Origin: Pseudomonadota bacterium
GTDB taxonomy: Bacteria > Pseudomonadota > Alphaproteobacteria > Azospirillales > Azospirillaceae
Length of the DNA stretch: 37,459 nt
Assembly (NCBI GenBank): GCA_023411035.1
Contig: JAEYPE010000048.1
Coordinates: 1-37,459 of the forward strand
Direction: 5' to 3'
Shown: positions 1 to 7,697 of the stretch, piece by piece
Position numbering within the stretch: the first letter of the stretch is position 1
How the letters are laid out: each line of letters starts with the position of its first letter
Program-made: the position numbers and the translations under genes
Notes under the pieces: generated by a model
Database searches by the model: none
Told to the model about the DNA's origin: nothing
The model's input: only the letters and a program-made list of their open reading frames with translations

Positions 1-455
1 GGAGGAGCACCGGCAGGAGGGATGAAGGTCGGCGGGGCTGTGACTTCCAGCCGGCTTCCGGAACGCGGCCCGGATGCCGTTCGTCGGGGACTCGCTGGAC
101 TTTGCCGATCACGCCATCGACCTCCAGGCATCCACACGCCTTAACCTACCAAGGCGCTACGGTTAACAATACGTGTGCCTACTATTCCATAACAACACGC
201 TTCCGTGCCCATCGCCGCCGCTTTGTCCTGGACCATTAACGCATGGGCAATGGGTGGGGTCCTCACCTTCCAAAGAAGGATGGTGAGCCTCATCACAGAA
301 GATCAACAAGGCGGAATTTGGGTGAGCCGCCCTCGCGACTGCGGCGCACGAACACTTTGGATTCCAGAAGATACCTGAAATCAAGCACTTGATCGCGTTT
401 TTGCAGTCCTGCCACAGGTCAGGGAAAAAAGTGAGGCTGGCAGGGCCGTGGTCTG
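1..455. other. Left-edge region with no supportable gene
   Basis: No reading frame here looks like a protein I recognise. Short frames on both strands run off the left edge (for example a plus-strand frame closing near 144), but none has a convincing ribosome site or codon pattern. A small hairpin lies at 137-142/151-156 (CGCCTT with AAGGCG, 8-nt loop), with TTAACC and GGTTAA around it at 141-146 and 161-166. It has no T-run and could mark the 3' end of an off-window gene. Confidence 0.4.
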
Positions 456-845
456 TCAGCCGAGCTTGGCGGCCAGCGTTTCCTTCAGCGACTCCGGCGT
501 GGCCGGCTTGACGATGACGGTGTCGGCACCGAAGGCCGCGGCTTCGTCCATGCGGCTCCGGTCGGCGCGGTTCGTCATAAAGACCACCGGCAGCGCGCGG
601 TGACGGAGGTCGGCGCTGGCCCGCAGCGCCTTCAGGAACCCCAGCCCGTCCATCGGCTGCATTTCCACGTCGCAGACGATCAGATCGGGGGCGTGGGCCT
701 GGACGGCGGCCAGCCCGGCCTCCCCGTCGGCGGCCTGATGGACGGCGCGGAAGCCCAGCGTGCTCAACATCTTCGCCAGCACCATGCGGGTGAAGCTCTC
801 GTCTTCGATCACCAGAACCGAAAAATTCCCGAACGCCGCCGGCAT
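456..845 (-). CDS. CheY-like single-domain response regulator
   Basis: A 129-residue receiver domain with no output domain. The acidic pocket (VIEDESF, E15-D16), the phospho-acceptor D59 in DLIVCDVEM, the Thr of VVFMTN and the Lys of VIVKPATPE are all present, so it should be phosphorylatable. The start is placed at the ATG at 845 because the receiver fold begins directly after it; the longer frame to 944 adds unrelated residues. It is transcribed away from the NUDIX gene across a 145-bp shared gap. No partner kinase is adjacent on the same strand, although a hybrid kinase lies 1 kb away at 1864-3426. Single-domain receivers of this kind act by protein-protein contact or phosphorelay; the target is unknown. 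Confidence 0.9.
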   Translation of the reverse strand: MPAAFGNFSVLVIEDESFTRMVLAKMLSTLGFRAVHQAADGEAGLAAVQAHAPDLIVCDVEMQPMDGLGFLKALRASADLRHRALPVVFMTNRADRSRMDEAAAFGADTVIVKPATPESLKETLAAKLG

Positions 846-990
846 CGACCTGCCCCTTGTGTCCGATAGGCCGTGTGTGTACGCCGCAAGCACGCCTATT
901 GCAACCGGCTGGCATTGCAACCGTCCGGCTTGGCGGCGGCGCACGGAAGAACGGTTGCGGGCGGACGGCGCTGCGGCTACACGGAGTCAC

Positions 991-1839
991 ATGAGCTTTC
1001 TCGACCACATCCGCGCATGCAACGCGCACGACCTTTCCGGCTTCCGTCCGTTCGAGCTGGAGGGGCATCGCCTCGGCTGGGTCCGCCACGCGCTGGCCGA
1101 ACAGCTTCCCGGCATCGATCCGGGCTTCGTCGTCACCGCCGACCGGGTGACGCTGGCGCCGGAGGTGCGCGATTTCGAGGCGCGGTCCTCCGTGCTGGAG
1201 CACGCCGCCCGCTTCCTCCTGGAGGAGGGGGCGGTCACCGCCCTGCGCAACGAGTTCTACCCGGTCGTGCCCGCCTGGGGGGCGGAGCCGCTGATGCGCA
1301 TCGACCGCGCGGTGGTGGCGCAGTTCGGCACCCCGGCCTTCGGGCTGCACGTCAACGGCTTCGTCCGCCAGCCGGACGGCGGGCTGTCGCTGTGGATCGG
1401 GCGCCGTGCCCGCGACCGCGAGATCGCACCCGGCAAGCTGGACAACCTGATCGCCGGCGGCCAGCCCATCGGCCTGACGCTGGCGGAGAACCTCGTCAAG
1501 GAAGCGCAGGAGGAGGCGGGGATCGACGCCGCCCTGGCCTCCCGGGCCGTGCCTGTCGGGGCCGTCACCTATCGCATGGAGACGCGGGCCGGGCTGAAGC
1601 AGGACACGCTGTTCCTCTACGACCTGGAACTCGACCCGGACTTCGTCCCGCGGAACACCGACGGCGAGGTCGAATGCTTCGAGCTGTGGCCGCTGGACCG
1701 CGTGGCGGAGTCGGTGCGGGACACGCAGGACTGGAAGTTCAACGTGAACCTCGTCGTCATCGACTTCCTGATCCGTCACGGCTGGCTGACGCCGGAGGAG
1801 CCGGGCTATCTGGAGATCGTGAAGGGCCTGCGGCGGTAA
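991..1839 (+). CDS. NUDIX hydrolase with DUF4743-type N-terminus
   Basis: A 282-residue protein. Residues about 1-115 resemble the DUF4743 region found before NUDIX domains of the yeast Tnr3/thiamine-pyrophosphokinase-associated type. The NUDIX box lies near 157-178. Its catalytic core KEAQEEAGI (K170, E171, E174, E175, G177) keeps the metal-binding glutamates, while the usual Arg before the first Glu is Lys and the upstream Glu of the consensus is Leu. The family hydrolyses nucleoside-diphosphate-linked compounds, and Tnr3-like members act on damaged thiamine diphosphates. That substrate is a family inference only. The ATG at 991 is the natural start; a longer in-frame extension begins inside the divergent regulator gene and is not credible. 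Confidence 0.87.
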   Translation: MSFLDHIRACNAHDLSGFRPFELEGHRLGWVRHALAEQLPGIDPGFVVTADRVTLAPEVRDFEARSSVLEHAARFLLEEGAVTALRNEFYPVVPAWGAEPLMRIDRAVVAQFGTPAFGLHVNGFVRQPDGGLSLWIGRRARDREIAPGKLDNLIAGGQPIGLTLAENLVKEAQEEAGIDAALASRAVPVGAVTYRMETRAGLKQDTLFLYDLELDPDFVPRNTDGEVECFELWPLDRVAESVRDTQDWKFNVNLVVIDFLIRHGWLTPEEPGYLEIVKGLRR

Positions 1840-1863
1840 GGACCGCCCTGCGTTCTGGGACGC

Positions 1864-3426
1864 TCACTCCGCGGCGGCCCGAGCCCTCGCCTCCTCCAGG
1901 TGGGACGACAGTTCGGACAGGGTGACCGGCTTGTGCAGGACGGTGAAGCCGCTGCGCCGCGCCTCCCGGATGCGGTCGGGGCTGGTGTCGCCGGTCAGCA
2001 GGATGGCCGGGATGGTCTCCCCGGCGAAGGCGTGGATGTCCCGGATCGCATCCACCCCCGTCCGCCCGTAGCGCAGACGGTAATCGGCGACGATGACGTC
2101 GGGCAGCCGCTCCGCCCCTTCGAGCTGACGCAGCGCCTCCTCCCCCGACGCGGCGGACAGCACGTCCCATCCCCACTGCTCCAGCACCAGCCGCAGGCTT
2201 TGCAGGATCAACTCCTCGTCGTCGATGATCAGGGCCAGGCCACCGGGCCGGTCCACGAACGGCATTGCGCGTTCCGGCCCACAGGGACTCCAGGAAACCT
2301 GCAAGGGAACCTCCACCGTAAAGCATGTGCCCCGCCCCGGACGCGACCGCACGCGAACCGGCAGGCCGAGCATACGCGACAGCCGCCTCACCACCGCCAG
2401 CCCGAGGCCGAGGCCGCGGCTGCGGTCGCGCTCGGCGTTGCCGAGCTGCACGAACTCCTCGAAAATCTCGTCGAACTTGTCGGCGGGGATGCCGACCCCC
2501 GTGTCCGCCACCTTGATGCGCAGGACCGTCCCCCGCCGCCGGCAGCCCAGCAGCACGCCGCCCGACGCCGTGTAGCGGATGGCGTTGTCGAGCAGATTGC
2601 GCAGCAGCCGCTCCAGAAGGGCGGCGTCGCTGCGGACCTGGACCTTCAGCGGACGCACCCGCAGTTCCAGACCCTTGGCGCCGGCCCGCGGCCCGTAGTC
2701 GGCCTTCAGCCGCTCCATCATCTCGGTCAGCGGGAAGGGCGCCACATCGGGCAGCACGATCCCGGAGTCGAGACGGGCCACGTCGAGCAGCGCATCGAGC
2801 AGGGCGCGCATCGCCTCGACCGCGCGGTTCATCGTCTGGACCAACGGGAATTGCGGATGGTCGGCCAACCGCTCCGCCAGAACCGCCCCGAACAGGGTCA
2901 GCGACTGGGCGGGCTGGCGCAGGTCATGACTGGCGGCGGCCAGGAAGCGGACCTTGGATTGACCGGCACGCACCGCCTCATCCCGCGCGGCGCGCAGCCC
3001 TTCCTCCTGCCCGCGCAGCCGCGCCTCCATGCCCTTGCGGCGGCTGGCGTCCACGGCGGTCACGACGATGCCCGCGGCCTCTCCCCCCGGATCGGCCGGA
3101 AGCGGCATCAGCGTGATGTCGAGCCACTTCCCGTCGCCGGTCAGGGTCAGTTCCTGGGGCAACCCCCGGCCCGCGGCGGCCACCGCCTGGGCAAAGCGGT
3201 TCGCCGCGTCCTCCCCGCCGCCCCAGACGAAGGCGTCGGCCATGGGCCGCCCGATCAGTTGATCCCGCGGGCAACCGATGGCGCGCTGCATCGCCGCGTT
3301 GGAGTCGGCAAGGCGCCCCTGCCGGTCGAGCAGGGCGACCGACACGCCGATCACGTCGAAAACCCGCCGCAGTGCGGCGGGGTCGGCGGGGAAACGGCTG
3401 ATCCCCGTCCCGTCCTCCTCTCGCAT
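1864..3426 (-). CDS. Cytosolic PAS hybrid histidine kinase
   Basis: A 520-residue kinase without membrane segments. A PAS domain covers about 18-125. A short coiled linker leads to a HisKA domain with H167 in the box ASHDLRQPAQSL. A HATPase follows (N-box LLRNLLDNAIRYT, G-boxes VADTGVGIP and GLGLGLAVV), and a C-terminal receiver has phospho-acceptor D448 (VADYRLRYG). The SHDLRQP H-box is shared with the NahK/ErcS group of soluble hybrid kinases. The start at 3426 is supported by AGGGAG 8 nt upstream; the 37-residue upstream extension lacks homologous character. A 17-bp palindrome (3459-3475) sits 33 bp upstream. The input signal and the partner are unknown. The gene converges on the NUDIX gene. 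Confidence 0.92.
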   Translation of the reverse strand: MREEDGTGISRFPADPAALRRVFDVIGVSVALLDRQGRLADSNAAMQRAIGCPRDQLIGRPMADAFVWGGGEDAANRFAQAVAAAGRGLPQELTLTGDGKWLDITLMPLPADPGGEAAGIVVTAVDASRRKGMEARLRGQEEGLRAARDEAVRAGQSKVRFLAAASHDLRQPAQSLTLFGAVLAERLADHPQFPLVQTMNRAVEAMRALLDALLDVARLDSGIVLPDVAPFPLTEMMERLKADYGPRAGAKGLELRVRPLKVQVRSDAALLERLLRNLLDNAIRYTASGGVLLGCRRRGTVLRIKVADTGVGIPADKFDEIFEEFVQLGNAERDRSRGLGLGLAVVRRLSRMLGLPVRVRSRPGRGTCFTVEVPLQVSWSPCGPERAMPFVDRPGGLALIIDDEELILQSLRLVLEQWGWDVLSAASGEEALRQLEGAERLPDVIVADYRLRYGRTGVDAIRDIHAFAGETIPAILLTGDTSPDRIREARRSGFTVLHKPVTLSELSSHLEEARARAAAE

Positions 3427-3458
3427 CGCTTGCTCCCTTCGGATTGCAAGCCGGCCTA

Positions 3459-3475
3459 TTGGTCTGCAAGACCAA
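3459..3475. promoter_or_regulatory. 17-bp palindrome upstream of hybrid kinase
   Basis: TTGGTCT and AGACCAA form perfect 7-bp arms around GCA, centred about 41 bp upstream of the kinase ATG at 3426. The position suits an operator or a 5'-leader hairpin. The surrounding 3427-3580 gap is AT-richer than the coding DNA and should hold the kinase promoter. Confidence 0.4.
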
Positions 3476-3580
3476 CAATCAGCCGCGATACGAAAGATAC
3501 GCGCAAGAGGAAGAAAATTCCAGGCGGCTCGCCTCAAACGGATAGTTTATGGCGCACTGTAATACATACTTGGTGGTAGA

Positions 3581-4432
3581 TCATAAATCTTCCGGAAAGC
3601 CGGCCAAGGTCCGGACCGCCCCCGCTGTTTGCCCGGATTCCCGAAGCGAGCGCAATGTCTTGGCGCTGTCGCGCTTGGCCAGCCGCTCGCCCCGCTCATT
3701 CACCATCAAAGGGTGATGATCATATTCGGGAACACCGACTCGAAGGAGTTCCTGAAGGAGACGGTGCACGTGGGTGGCGAAGAAAAGGTCTTCGCCACGG
3801 GTCACCAGCGTCACGCCCTGGAGGTGATCGTCCACGGTGACGGCCAGATGGTAGCTGGTCGGGGCGTCCTTGCGGGCCAGAACGACGTCGCCCAGGATGT
3901 CCGGCGTGGCATCCTGCCAGCCGCGCCGCCGGTCGTGCCAGCGCAGCGGCCCGGTCATCGCCATGGCCTTCCCCACATCCAGGCGCAGGGCATAGGCATC
4001 GCCCGCCGCAATCCGGTCCCGCCGCTCGCCCTCCGGCAGGCCGCGGCAGGCGCCGGGATAGAGCGGACCGTCCGGCCCGTGCGGCGCGTGGCCGGCGCGG
4101 GCGATCTCCGCCGCGATGTCCTTGCGGGTGCAGAAGCAGGGATAGACGACGCCCATGTCATGGAGCCGGGCCAGAGCGGCGCGGTAATCGTCCAGATGCT
4201 CCGACTGGCGGCGCACCGGCTCTTCCCAGGTCAGGCCCAGCCAGGCCAGATCCTCGCGCAGGTTGCGGTCGAACTCCGGACGGCAGCGCTGCGGGTCGAT
4301 GTCCTCGATGCGCAGCAGGAAGCGTCCGCCGGCCTTGCGGGCGGTCGTCCAGCCGAACAGGGCGGAATGGGCGTGCCCGAGATGAAGGTGGCCGGTCGGG
4401 CTCGGCGCGAAGCGGGTAACGACGTCGGTCAT
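3581..4432 (-). CDS. gluQRS: Glutamyl-Q tRNA(Asp) synthetase
   Basis: A 283-residue truncated class I aminoacyl-tRNA synthetase that activates glutamate and attaches it to the queuosine at the wobble position of tRNA(Asp). The catalytic Rossmann fold is present: N-terminal FAPSPTGHLHLGHAHSA contains the HIGH-like motif, LRIEDIDPQRC follows, and RLAKRDSAKTL is the KMSKS-like loop. The zinc site is CFCTRKD plus the Cys of YPGACR. The anticodon-binding half of GluRS is absent, and the length is normal for GluQRS. The start ATG at 4432 places the motif at the usual distance; six more upstream residues are possible. The gene follows a 55-residue small protein after 44 bp and may share its transcript. 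Confidence 0.95.
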   Translation of the reverse strand: MTDVVTRFAPSPTGHLHLGHAHSALFGWTTARKAGGRFLLRIEDIDPQRCRPEFDRNLREDLAWLGLTWEEPVRRQSEHLDDYRAALARLHDMGVVYPCFCTRKDIAAEIARAGHAPHGPDGPLYPGACRGLPEGERRDRIAAGDAYALRLDVGKAMAMTGPLRWHDRRRGWQDATPDILGDVVLARKDAPTSYHLAVTVDDHLQGVTLVTRGEDLFFATHVHRLLQELLRVGVPEYDHHPLMVNERGERLAKRDSAKTLRSLRESGQTAGAVRTLAGFPEDL

Positions 4433-4476
4433 CCCCGCCTTATACCCCAAGCGCGCCCGGCCTGCATGATGATGGG

Positions 4477-4644
4477 TCAGATGTAGGGGTTGTCCTTGAT
4501 CGGCTCGACCGCGACGTCTTCGCCCTCCAGATACATGGCGAGGCGGTGGCGCAGTTCACGGTCGAAGGCCTCGATGCGGCGCTGGCGGTCGCGTTCCTCG
4601 CGCTCCGCGCGCTTCTGGGCAAGGTCGATGATCGTGGCGCTCAT
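4477..4644 (-). CDS. Small conserved-looking hypothetical protein
   Basis: A 55-residue hydrophilic protein, MSATIIDLAQKRAEREERD at the N-terminus, with a long charged helix rich in Arg/Glu and a C-terminal stretch ending in PIKDNPYI. The ATG at 4644 is preceded by AGGGGAA at good spacing, and the coding region fits the gap before gluQRS (44 bp), which supports a real gene. A longer frame to 4707 adds residues that overlap a palindrome and is unlikely. I do not recognise the family. The charged helix suggests a coiled-coil or nucleic-acid-contacting peptide, but nothing shows a function. Confidence 0.72.
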   Translation of the reverse strand: MSATIIDLAQKRAEREERDRQRRIEAFDRELRHRLAMYLEGEDVAVEPIKDNPYI

Positions 4645-4695
4645 GGATGTTCCCCTCGAAAGCGTCCCCCTGAATGCGCGGCCACCGTCCCAGAT

Positions 4696-4719
4696 CATGG
4701 TTAACATCTAGTAACCATG
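4696..4719. promoter_or_regulatory. Palindrome with CtrA-like TTAACCAT half-sites
   Basis: CATGGTTA (4696-4703) and TAACCATG (4712-4719) are perfect inverted arms with an 8-bp centre. Read on the minus strand, 4697-4704 is exactly TTAACCAT, and the right arm reads GTAACCAT on the plus strand. TTAACCAT is the half-site motif known for the alphaproteobacterial cell-cycle regulator CtrA. It lies 52 bp upstream of the small gene starting at 4644, where a promoter or operator would be expected. Confidence 0.4.
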
Positions 4720-4991
4720 ACGGCGAAAAATGCGGCCGGCGGGTTCCGCAACCGAATGTCACAAGCAGCGCCGTGGCCGTCCGGAGACTTCGAGGCCATG
4801 GTCATCGAAAGGGGTACAGGATCATGAAGAATTGACGCAGTGCGGCGCGAGATGTTGAGTCCGAAGCCCAAATCAACTATGTATCTGCTGTTCCGGTCGC
4901 CCGGCGGCATGCCATCGGCAAAGGGTCATCAGGCAGGGCGGGCGGAGCAGCCAGAAAGGTTCCAGACACGCTTCAGATAAGGGAGTGGCCA
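4720..4991. other. Divergent intergenic region before HNH gene
   Basis: Together with the palindrome this is a 347-bp gap between two diverging genes. It must contain the HNH gene promoter. AGGGAG at 4980-4985 is the ribosome site of the TTG start at 4992. No further coding frame or RNA gene is apparent. Confidence 0.4.
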
Positions 4992-5555
4992 TTGGCTCCA
5001 CCACCCGATCACTGTCCGGCCCTGGTGCTGAACGCCGATTTCCGGCCGCTCAGCTACTTCCCTCTGTCGCTCTGGTCATGGCAGGAGACGGTCAAGGCCG
5101 TCTTTCTGGACCGGGTGAACATCATCTCCGAATATGACCGCGTCGTCCGATCCCCCACCTTCGAGATCAAGCTGCCGAGCGTCATTTCGTTGAAGGAGTT
5201 CATCCCGGCGACGCGGAGGCCGGCCTTCACCCGATTCAACGTCTTCCTGCGCGACCGCTTCACCTGCCAGTATTGCGGCAACCATTTCCCCACGCAGGAG
5301 CTGACCTTCGACCACGTCGTCCCACGGTCGCGCGGCGGGCGCACCACCTGGGACAACGTCGTCACCTCCTGCTCGGCCTGCAATCTAACGAAGGGAAACA
5401 GGCTTCCGCACAGTTGCGGCATGATCCCCCTAAGTCCCCCGTTCCAGCCGAGTGCCTACCAGCTTCAAGAGAACGGACGTGCATTCCCGCCAAACTTCCT
5501 TCACGAAAGTTGGCGGGATTTTCTTTATTGGGACACCGAACTCGATCCGATATAA
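4992..5555 (+). CDS. HNH endonuclease, TTG start
   Basis: A 187-residue HNH nuclease. The zinc ribbon is CQYCGNHF (about residue 96) paired with CSACNLTKGN. The HNH catalytic core is LTFDHVVPRSRGG followed by TTWDNVVTSC, with the DH pair supplying general base and metal ligand. Such stand-alone HNH proteins are common in Rhizobiales and Rhodospirillales and are chromosomal rather than mobile; their cellular role is undefined. Translation appears to start at TTG 4992, since AGGGAG lies 6 nt upstream and no ATG is available in frame. An unusually strong terminator-like hairpin (5485-5526) is embedded in the last 25 codons. Confidence 0.88.
   Translation: MAPPPDHCPALVLNADFRPLSYFPLSLWSWQETVKAVFLDRVNIISEYDRVVRSPTFEIKLPSVISLKEFIPATRRPAFTRFNVFLRDRFTCQYCGNHFPTQELTFDHVVPRSRGGRTTWDNVVTSCSACNLTKGNRLPHSCGMIPLSPPFQPSAYQLQENGRAFPPNFLHESWRDFLYWDTELDPI
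5485..5526 (+). terminator. Intrinsic-terminator-like hairpin inside the HNH ORF
   Basis: TCCCGCCAAACTT (5485-5497) pairs with AAGTTGGCGGGA (5507-5518), leaving one bulged A and a 9-nt loop. It is followed at once by TTTTCTTT (5519-5526). This is the textbook arrangement of a Rho-independent terminator on the plus strand, yet the HNH reading frame continues to 5555. It would limit read-through into the DUF1289 gene at 5583. Confidence 0.6.
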
Positions 5556-5582
5556 AAAGGCCGGGATCGGAAGGGCTGGACC

Positions 5583-5723
5583 ATGGACGACGAGAACGCT
5601 TGCGTGGGCATCTGCATCATCGGTGAGGATGGCCGCTGCGAGGGCTGCGGGCGCACCGAGGACGAAATCTACGGCACGCCGCCCGCCCCGGCGGAGGCGC
5701 AAACGGGCGGCAAGACCGATTGA
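5583..5723 (+). CDS. DUF1289 family mini-protein
   Basis: A 46-residue protein with the four-cysteine pattern of DUF1289: CVGIC near residues 7-11, then CEGCGRTEDEI near 19-29. The arrangement suggests binding of one metal or an Fe-S centre, and a GCGRT-x-x-EI signature closes the domain. The C-terminus is a short Pro/Ala tail. The gene begins 28 bp after the HNH gene, and GGAAGGG lies upstream of the ATG. It is too short for many gene finders but matches the family's usual size. Function is unknown; such proteins often sit beside respiratory or redox genes, here coq7 and dsbB on the opposite strand. Confidence 0.82.
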   Translation: MDDENACVGICIIGEDGRCEGCGRTEDEIYGTPPAPAEAQTGGKTD

Positions 5724-5750
5724 GCCCGTTGCGCCGATTGAACCCGCTGC

Positions 5751-6362
5751 TCAGATCCGCTCGGCCACCCAGATGACCGCCTTGGTGCCGGCCTTGATGG
5801 CGGCGGACAGCACCGGATAGGCCGGCGCCTGCTCCGCGCCGTTGAGAAGGCCGATGTCGCGGTGCTCCATCTCCTCCGCCTGGAATTTGAGGATGGAGGT
5901 CTTCAACTCCTCCTCATCCGGGCCGAGGTGCTTCAATTGCGCCTCGTAATGGCCGTCGATCACCTCTTCCACGGCGACGGTGCAGGCCATGGCCGCGCGC
6001 TCGCCCATCACCGCGGTCCCGGCGCCCAGCAGGAAGCCGGCGACATGCCACAGCGGTTGCAGCACGGTCGGGCGCACCTGTCGGGCGACGAGCTGCTTTT
6101 CGAAATACTGGAGATGCTCCAGCTCCTGGTCGGCCATGTGGCGCAGGGTTTTGGCGTGCCGGCCCCGGCCCATGACGGAGAGCTGGCCTTCGTAGATGCG
6201 CTTGGCCCCGTACTCTCCGGCATGGTCCACGCGCACGATGCGCGCCAGCCGCTGTTCCGGCGTCGGATCGCCGGGCAGGCGCCCGCGCGGACGGGGCCGG
6301 GGAGCCGGCGATTCGCCGTTGGACGAAGTGGCGGCGGAGGCGGTGTTGTCGAGCGGGGTCAT
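5751..6362 (-). CDS. coq7: Demethoxyubiquinone hydroxylase Coq7
   Basis: A 203-residue diiron monooxygenase that hydroxylates demethoxyubiquinone in ubiquinone synthesis, acting as a peripheral inner-membrane protein. The ferritin-like diiron ligands are visible in two repeats: E in VDHAGEYGA, E-x-x-H in ADQELEHLQYF, E in AVEEVIDGHYEAQL, and E-x-x-H in AEEMEHRDIG. The first 30 residues are a Pro/Arg-rich extension of low complexity. Its ATG overlaps the dsbB stop codon as ATGA, so the two genes are translationally coupled. The length is normal for bacterial Coq7. Confidence 0.95.
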   Translation of the reverse strand: MTPLDNTASAATSSNGESPAPRPRPRGRLPGDPTPEQRLARIVRVDHAGEYGAKRIYEGQLSVMGRGRHAKTLRHMADQELEHLQYFEKQLVARQVRPTVLQPLWHVAGFLLGAGTAVMGERAAMACTVAVEEVIDGHYEAQLKHLGPDEEELKTSILKFQAEEMEHRDIGLLNGAEQAPAYPVLSAAIKAGTKAVIWVAERI

Positions 6363-6886
6363 GCGAAGGTCCTGGAAGCCGAGGTCCGGATGTAGGCGGC
6401 GCGCGCCGCGACGAAGGCAAAAGCGGACAGCGCCAGCGAAATCGCGACATTATAGCCCGCCATCGAGATGCCGAACAGCGACCACGCCACCTCGTCGCAG
6501 CGGGTGACAGGGGCGGCGAGCACCTGGGCGCGCAACTCCTCCAGCGTCTGGGGCGCGCGCCCGGTGGCGCCGCAGGCCGAGGTGCCGGCCCACCAGTGCT
6601 GCTCCACCCCGACATGGTAGGCGGCGATCCCCGCACCGGCCAGCAGGGCCAGCCCGCTCGCCACCAGCAGCGCGTCGCCCAGCCCCCGCCATTGGCGGAA
6701 CAGCAGGGTGACGATGCCGAAGGCCATCACGGCACCGTAGGGCACGCGCTGCCACAGGCACAGGACGCAGGGCTGATAGCCCAGCACGAACTGGAAAAAC
6801 AGCGCGGCGGCCAGCACCCCGGCGCTGACAATGGTCAGCAGCCCAGCGGTGTAGCGCGGATCGTCGATGGGAAAGCCGTTCATCAT
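6359..6886 (-). CDS. dsbB: Disulfide bond formation protein B (DsbB)
   Basis: An inner-membrane quinone reductase that reoxidises periplasmic DsbA and passes electrons to ubiquinone. About 175 residues with four hydrophobic segments. The first redox pair is C-V-L-C in QPCVLCLWQR. The second periplasmic pair is Cys of TSACGATG and Cys of VTRCDEV. The start is uncertain between adjacent ATGs at 6886 and 6883; a longer frame to 6943 adds Arg-rich residues without support. The coupling to coq7 is sensible because DsbB depends on the quinone pool. Confidence 0.92.
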   Translation of the reverse strand: MMNGFPIDDPRYTAGLLTIVSAGVLAAALFFQFVLGYQPCVLCLWQRVPYGAVMAFGIVTLLFRQWRGLGDALLVASGLALLAGAGIAAYHVGVEQHWWAGTSACGATGRAPQTLEELRAQVLAAPVTRCDEVAWSLFGISMAGYNVAISLALSAFAFVAARAAYIRTSASRTFA

Positions 6887-6951
6887 GGGGGTGAGATTAG
6901 CGCGCCCCACAGGCTTAGGCCAGACACGGCGGCGCATCCGCACAAAACACT

Positions 6952-6980
6952 TTATCCGGAGCGCGATTCCCTTCTATATA
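6952..6980 (+). promoter_or_regulatory. Possible promoter of tRNA-Leu
   Basis: TATATA at 6975-6980 is a plausible -10 box, with TTATCC at 6952-6957 as a weak -35 at 17-bp spacing. It lies 44 bp before the tRNA in an otherwise GC-rich gap. Confidence 0.3.
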
Positions 6981-7023
6981 GCGGGCACCGGCCAGCGAGA
7001 GCGCCGGCTCCGGCAGGCACAGT

Positions 7024-7110
7024 GCGGGCGTGGCGGAATTGGTAGACGCAGCGGACTCAAAATCCGCCGTCCTCACGGATATGTCGGTTCGAGTCCGACC
7101 GCCCGCACCA
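7024..7110 (+). tRNA. tRNA-Leu (anticodon CAA)
   Basis: The acceptor arms GCGGGCG (7024-7030) and CGCCCGC (7100-7106) pair perfectly, followed by discriminator A and encoded CCA. The D-arm contains TGGCGGAATTGGTAGACGCA. The anticodon loop CTCAAAA gives CAA, which reads UUG. A long variable arm typical of class II tRNA-Leu follows, then the T-arm with GGTTCGAGTCC. It stands alone between dsbB and a cytochrome gene. Confidence 0.97.
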
Positions 7111-7275
7111 TCCTCACCTCATGCGATGCCGCCTCCATCCCGCGCCGGAAAACTTCGCCGCGCTTGCGGGCTTGTTCCATAGTCCAATTCGGCGGCCAAG
7201 CTCAGGCTCCTAAGATGCCCGCCATCAACCGCCGCCGCGACCGGCGCCGCGGATCTTTGGCTGGGGAGCCTTCTC

Positions 7276-7668
7276 ATGACCGTTTCCAGACTTGTCGTCG
7301 CCGCCGCCCTTCTGCTCGCCGCCGGCACGGCCCAGGCCGAAAGCGGGCCGCAACCCAAGACGGCGGAAGAGGCCGCGGGCAAGCAGATCTTCCATCAGTG
7401 CGCGGCCTGCCACTCGCTGGATTCCAGCAAGAACGCCTTCGGCCCCAGCCTGTACAACATTGTCGGGCGCAAGGCCGGTTCGATTCCGCGCTTCGATTAT
7501 TCCGAAGCGCTGAAGGCGTCGAACGTCACCTGGACGGAAGACAACCTGCGCAACTGGATCGCCGGCAACGACAGCTTCGTGCCCGGCACCCGCATGCGGC
7601 ACGTCGCCATCACCGACCGGGCGGAGCAGGACTATCTGATCGCCTTCCTGAAGTCGCTCAAGCAGTAA
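7276..7668 (+). CDS. Periplasmic class I cytochrome c
   Basis: A 130-residue protein with an N-terminal signal peptide (MTVSRLVVAAALLLAAGTAQA, cleavage near residue 22). One c-type heme motif, CAACH, lies near residue 43, and a Met axial ligand candidate is in GTRMRH. The FGPSLYNIVGRKAGSIP segment is typical of the cytochrome c2/c-550 fold. It is transcribed toward the CxxxCW gene, and its position at the edge of the PQQ block suggests it carries electrons from a periplasmic dehydrogenase. A second paralogue of similar design lies at 28863-29234. The electron partner is inferred from context only. Confidence 0.93.
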   Translation: MTVSRLVVAAALLLAAGTAQAESGPQPKTAEEAAGKQIFHQCAACHSLDSSKNAFGPSLYNIVGRKAGSIPRFDYSEALKASNVTWTEDNLRNWIAGNDSFVPGTRMRHVAITDRAEQDYLIAFLKSLKQ

Positions 7669-7697
7669 AGCCAAGCAAGCCGGTTACGGGGCGCCCG

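Noticed and set aside
22..144. Short plus-strand ORF at the left edge
   Set aside because: About 41 residues, Arg/Pro-rich, no family and no convincing context.
163..1779. 538-residue minus-strand open frame
   Set aside because: It runs antisense through the NUDIX gene and through the CheY-like gene in another frame, with Arg/Gly/Pro-rich composition and no domain.
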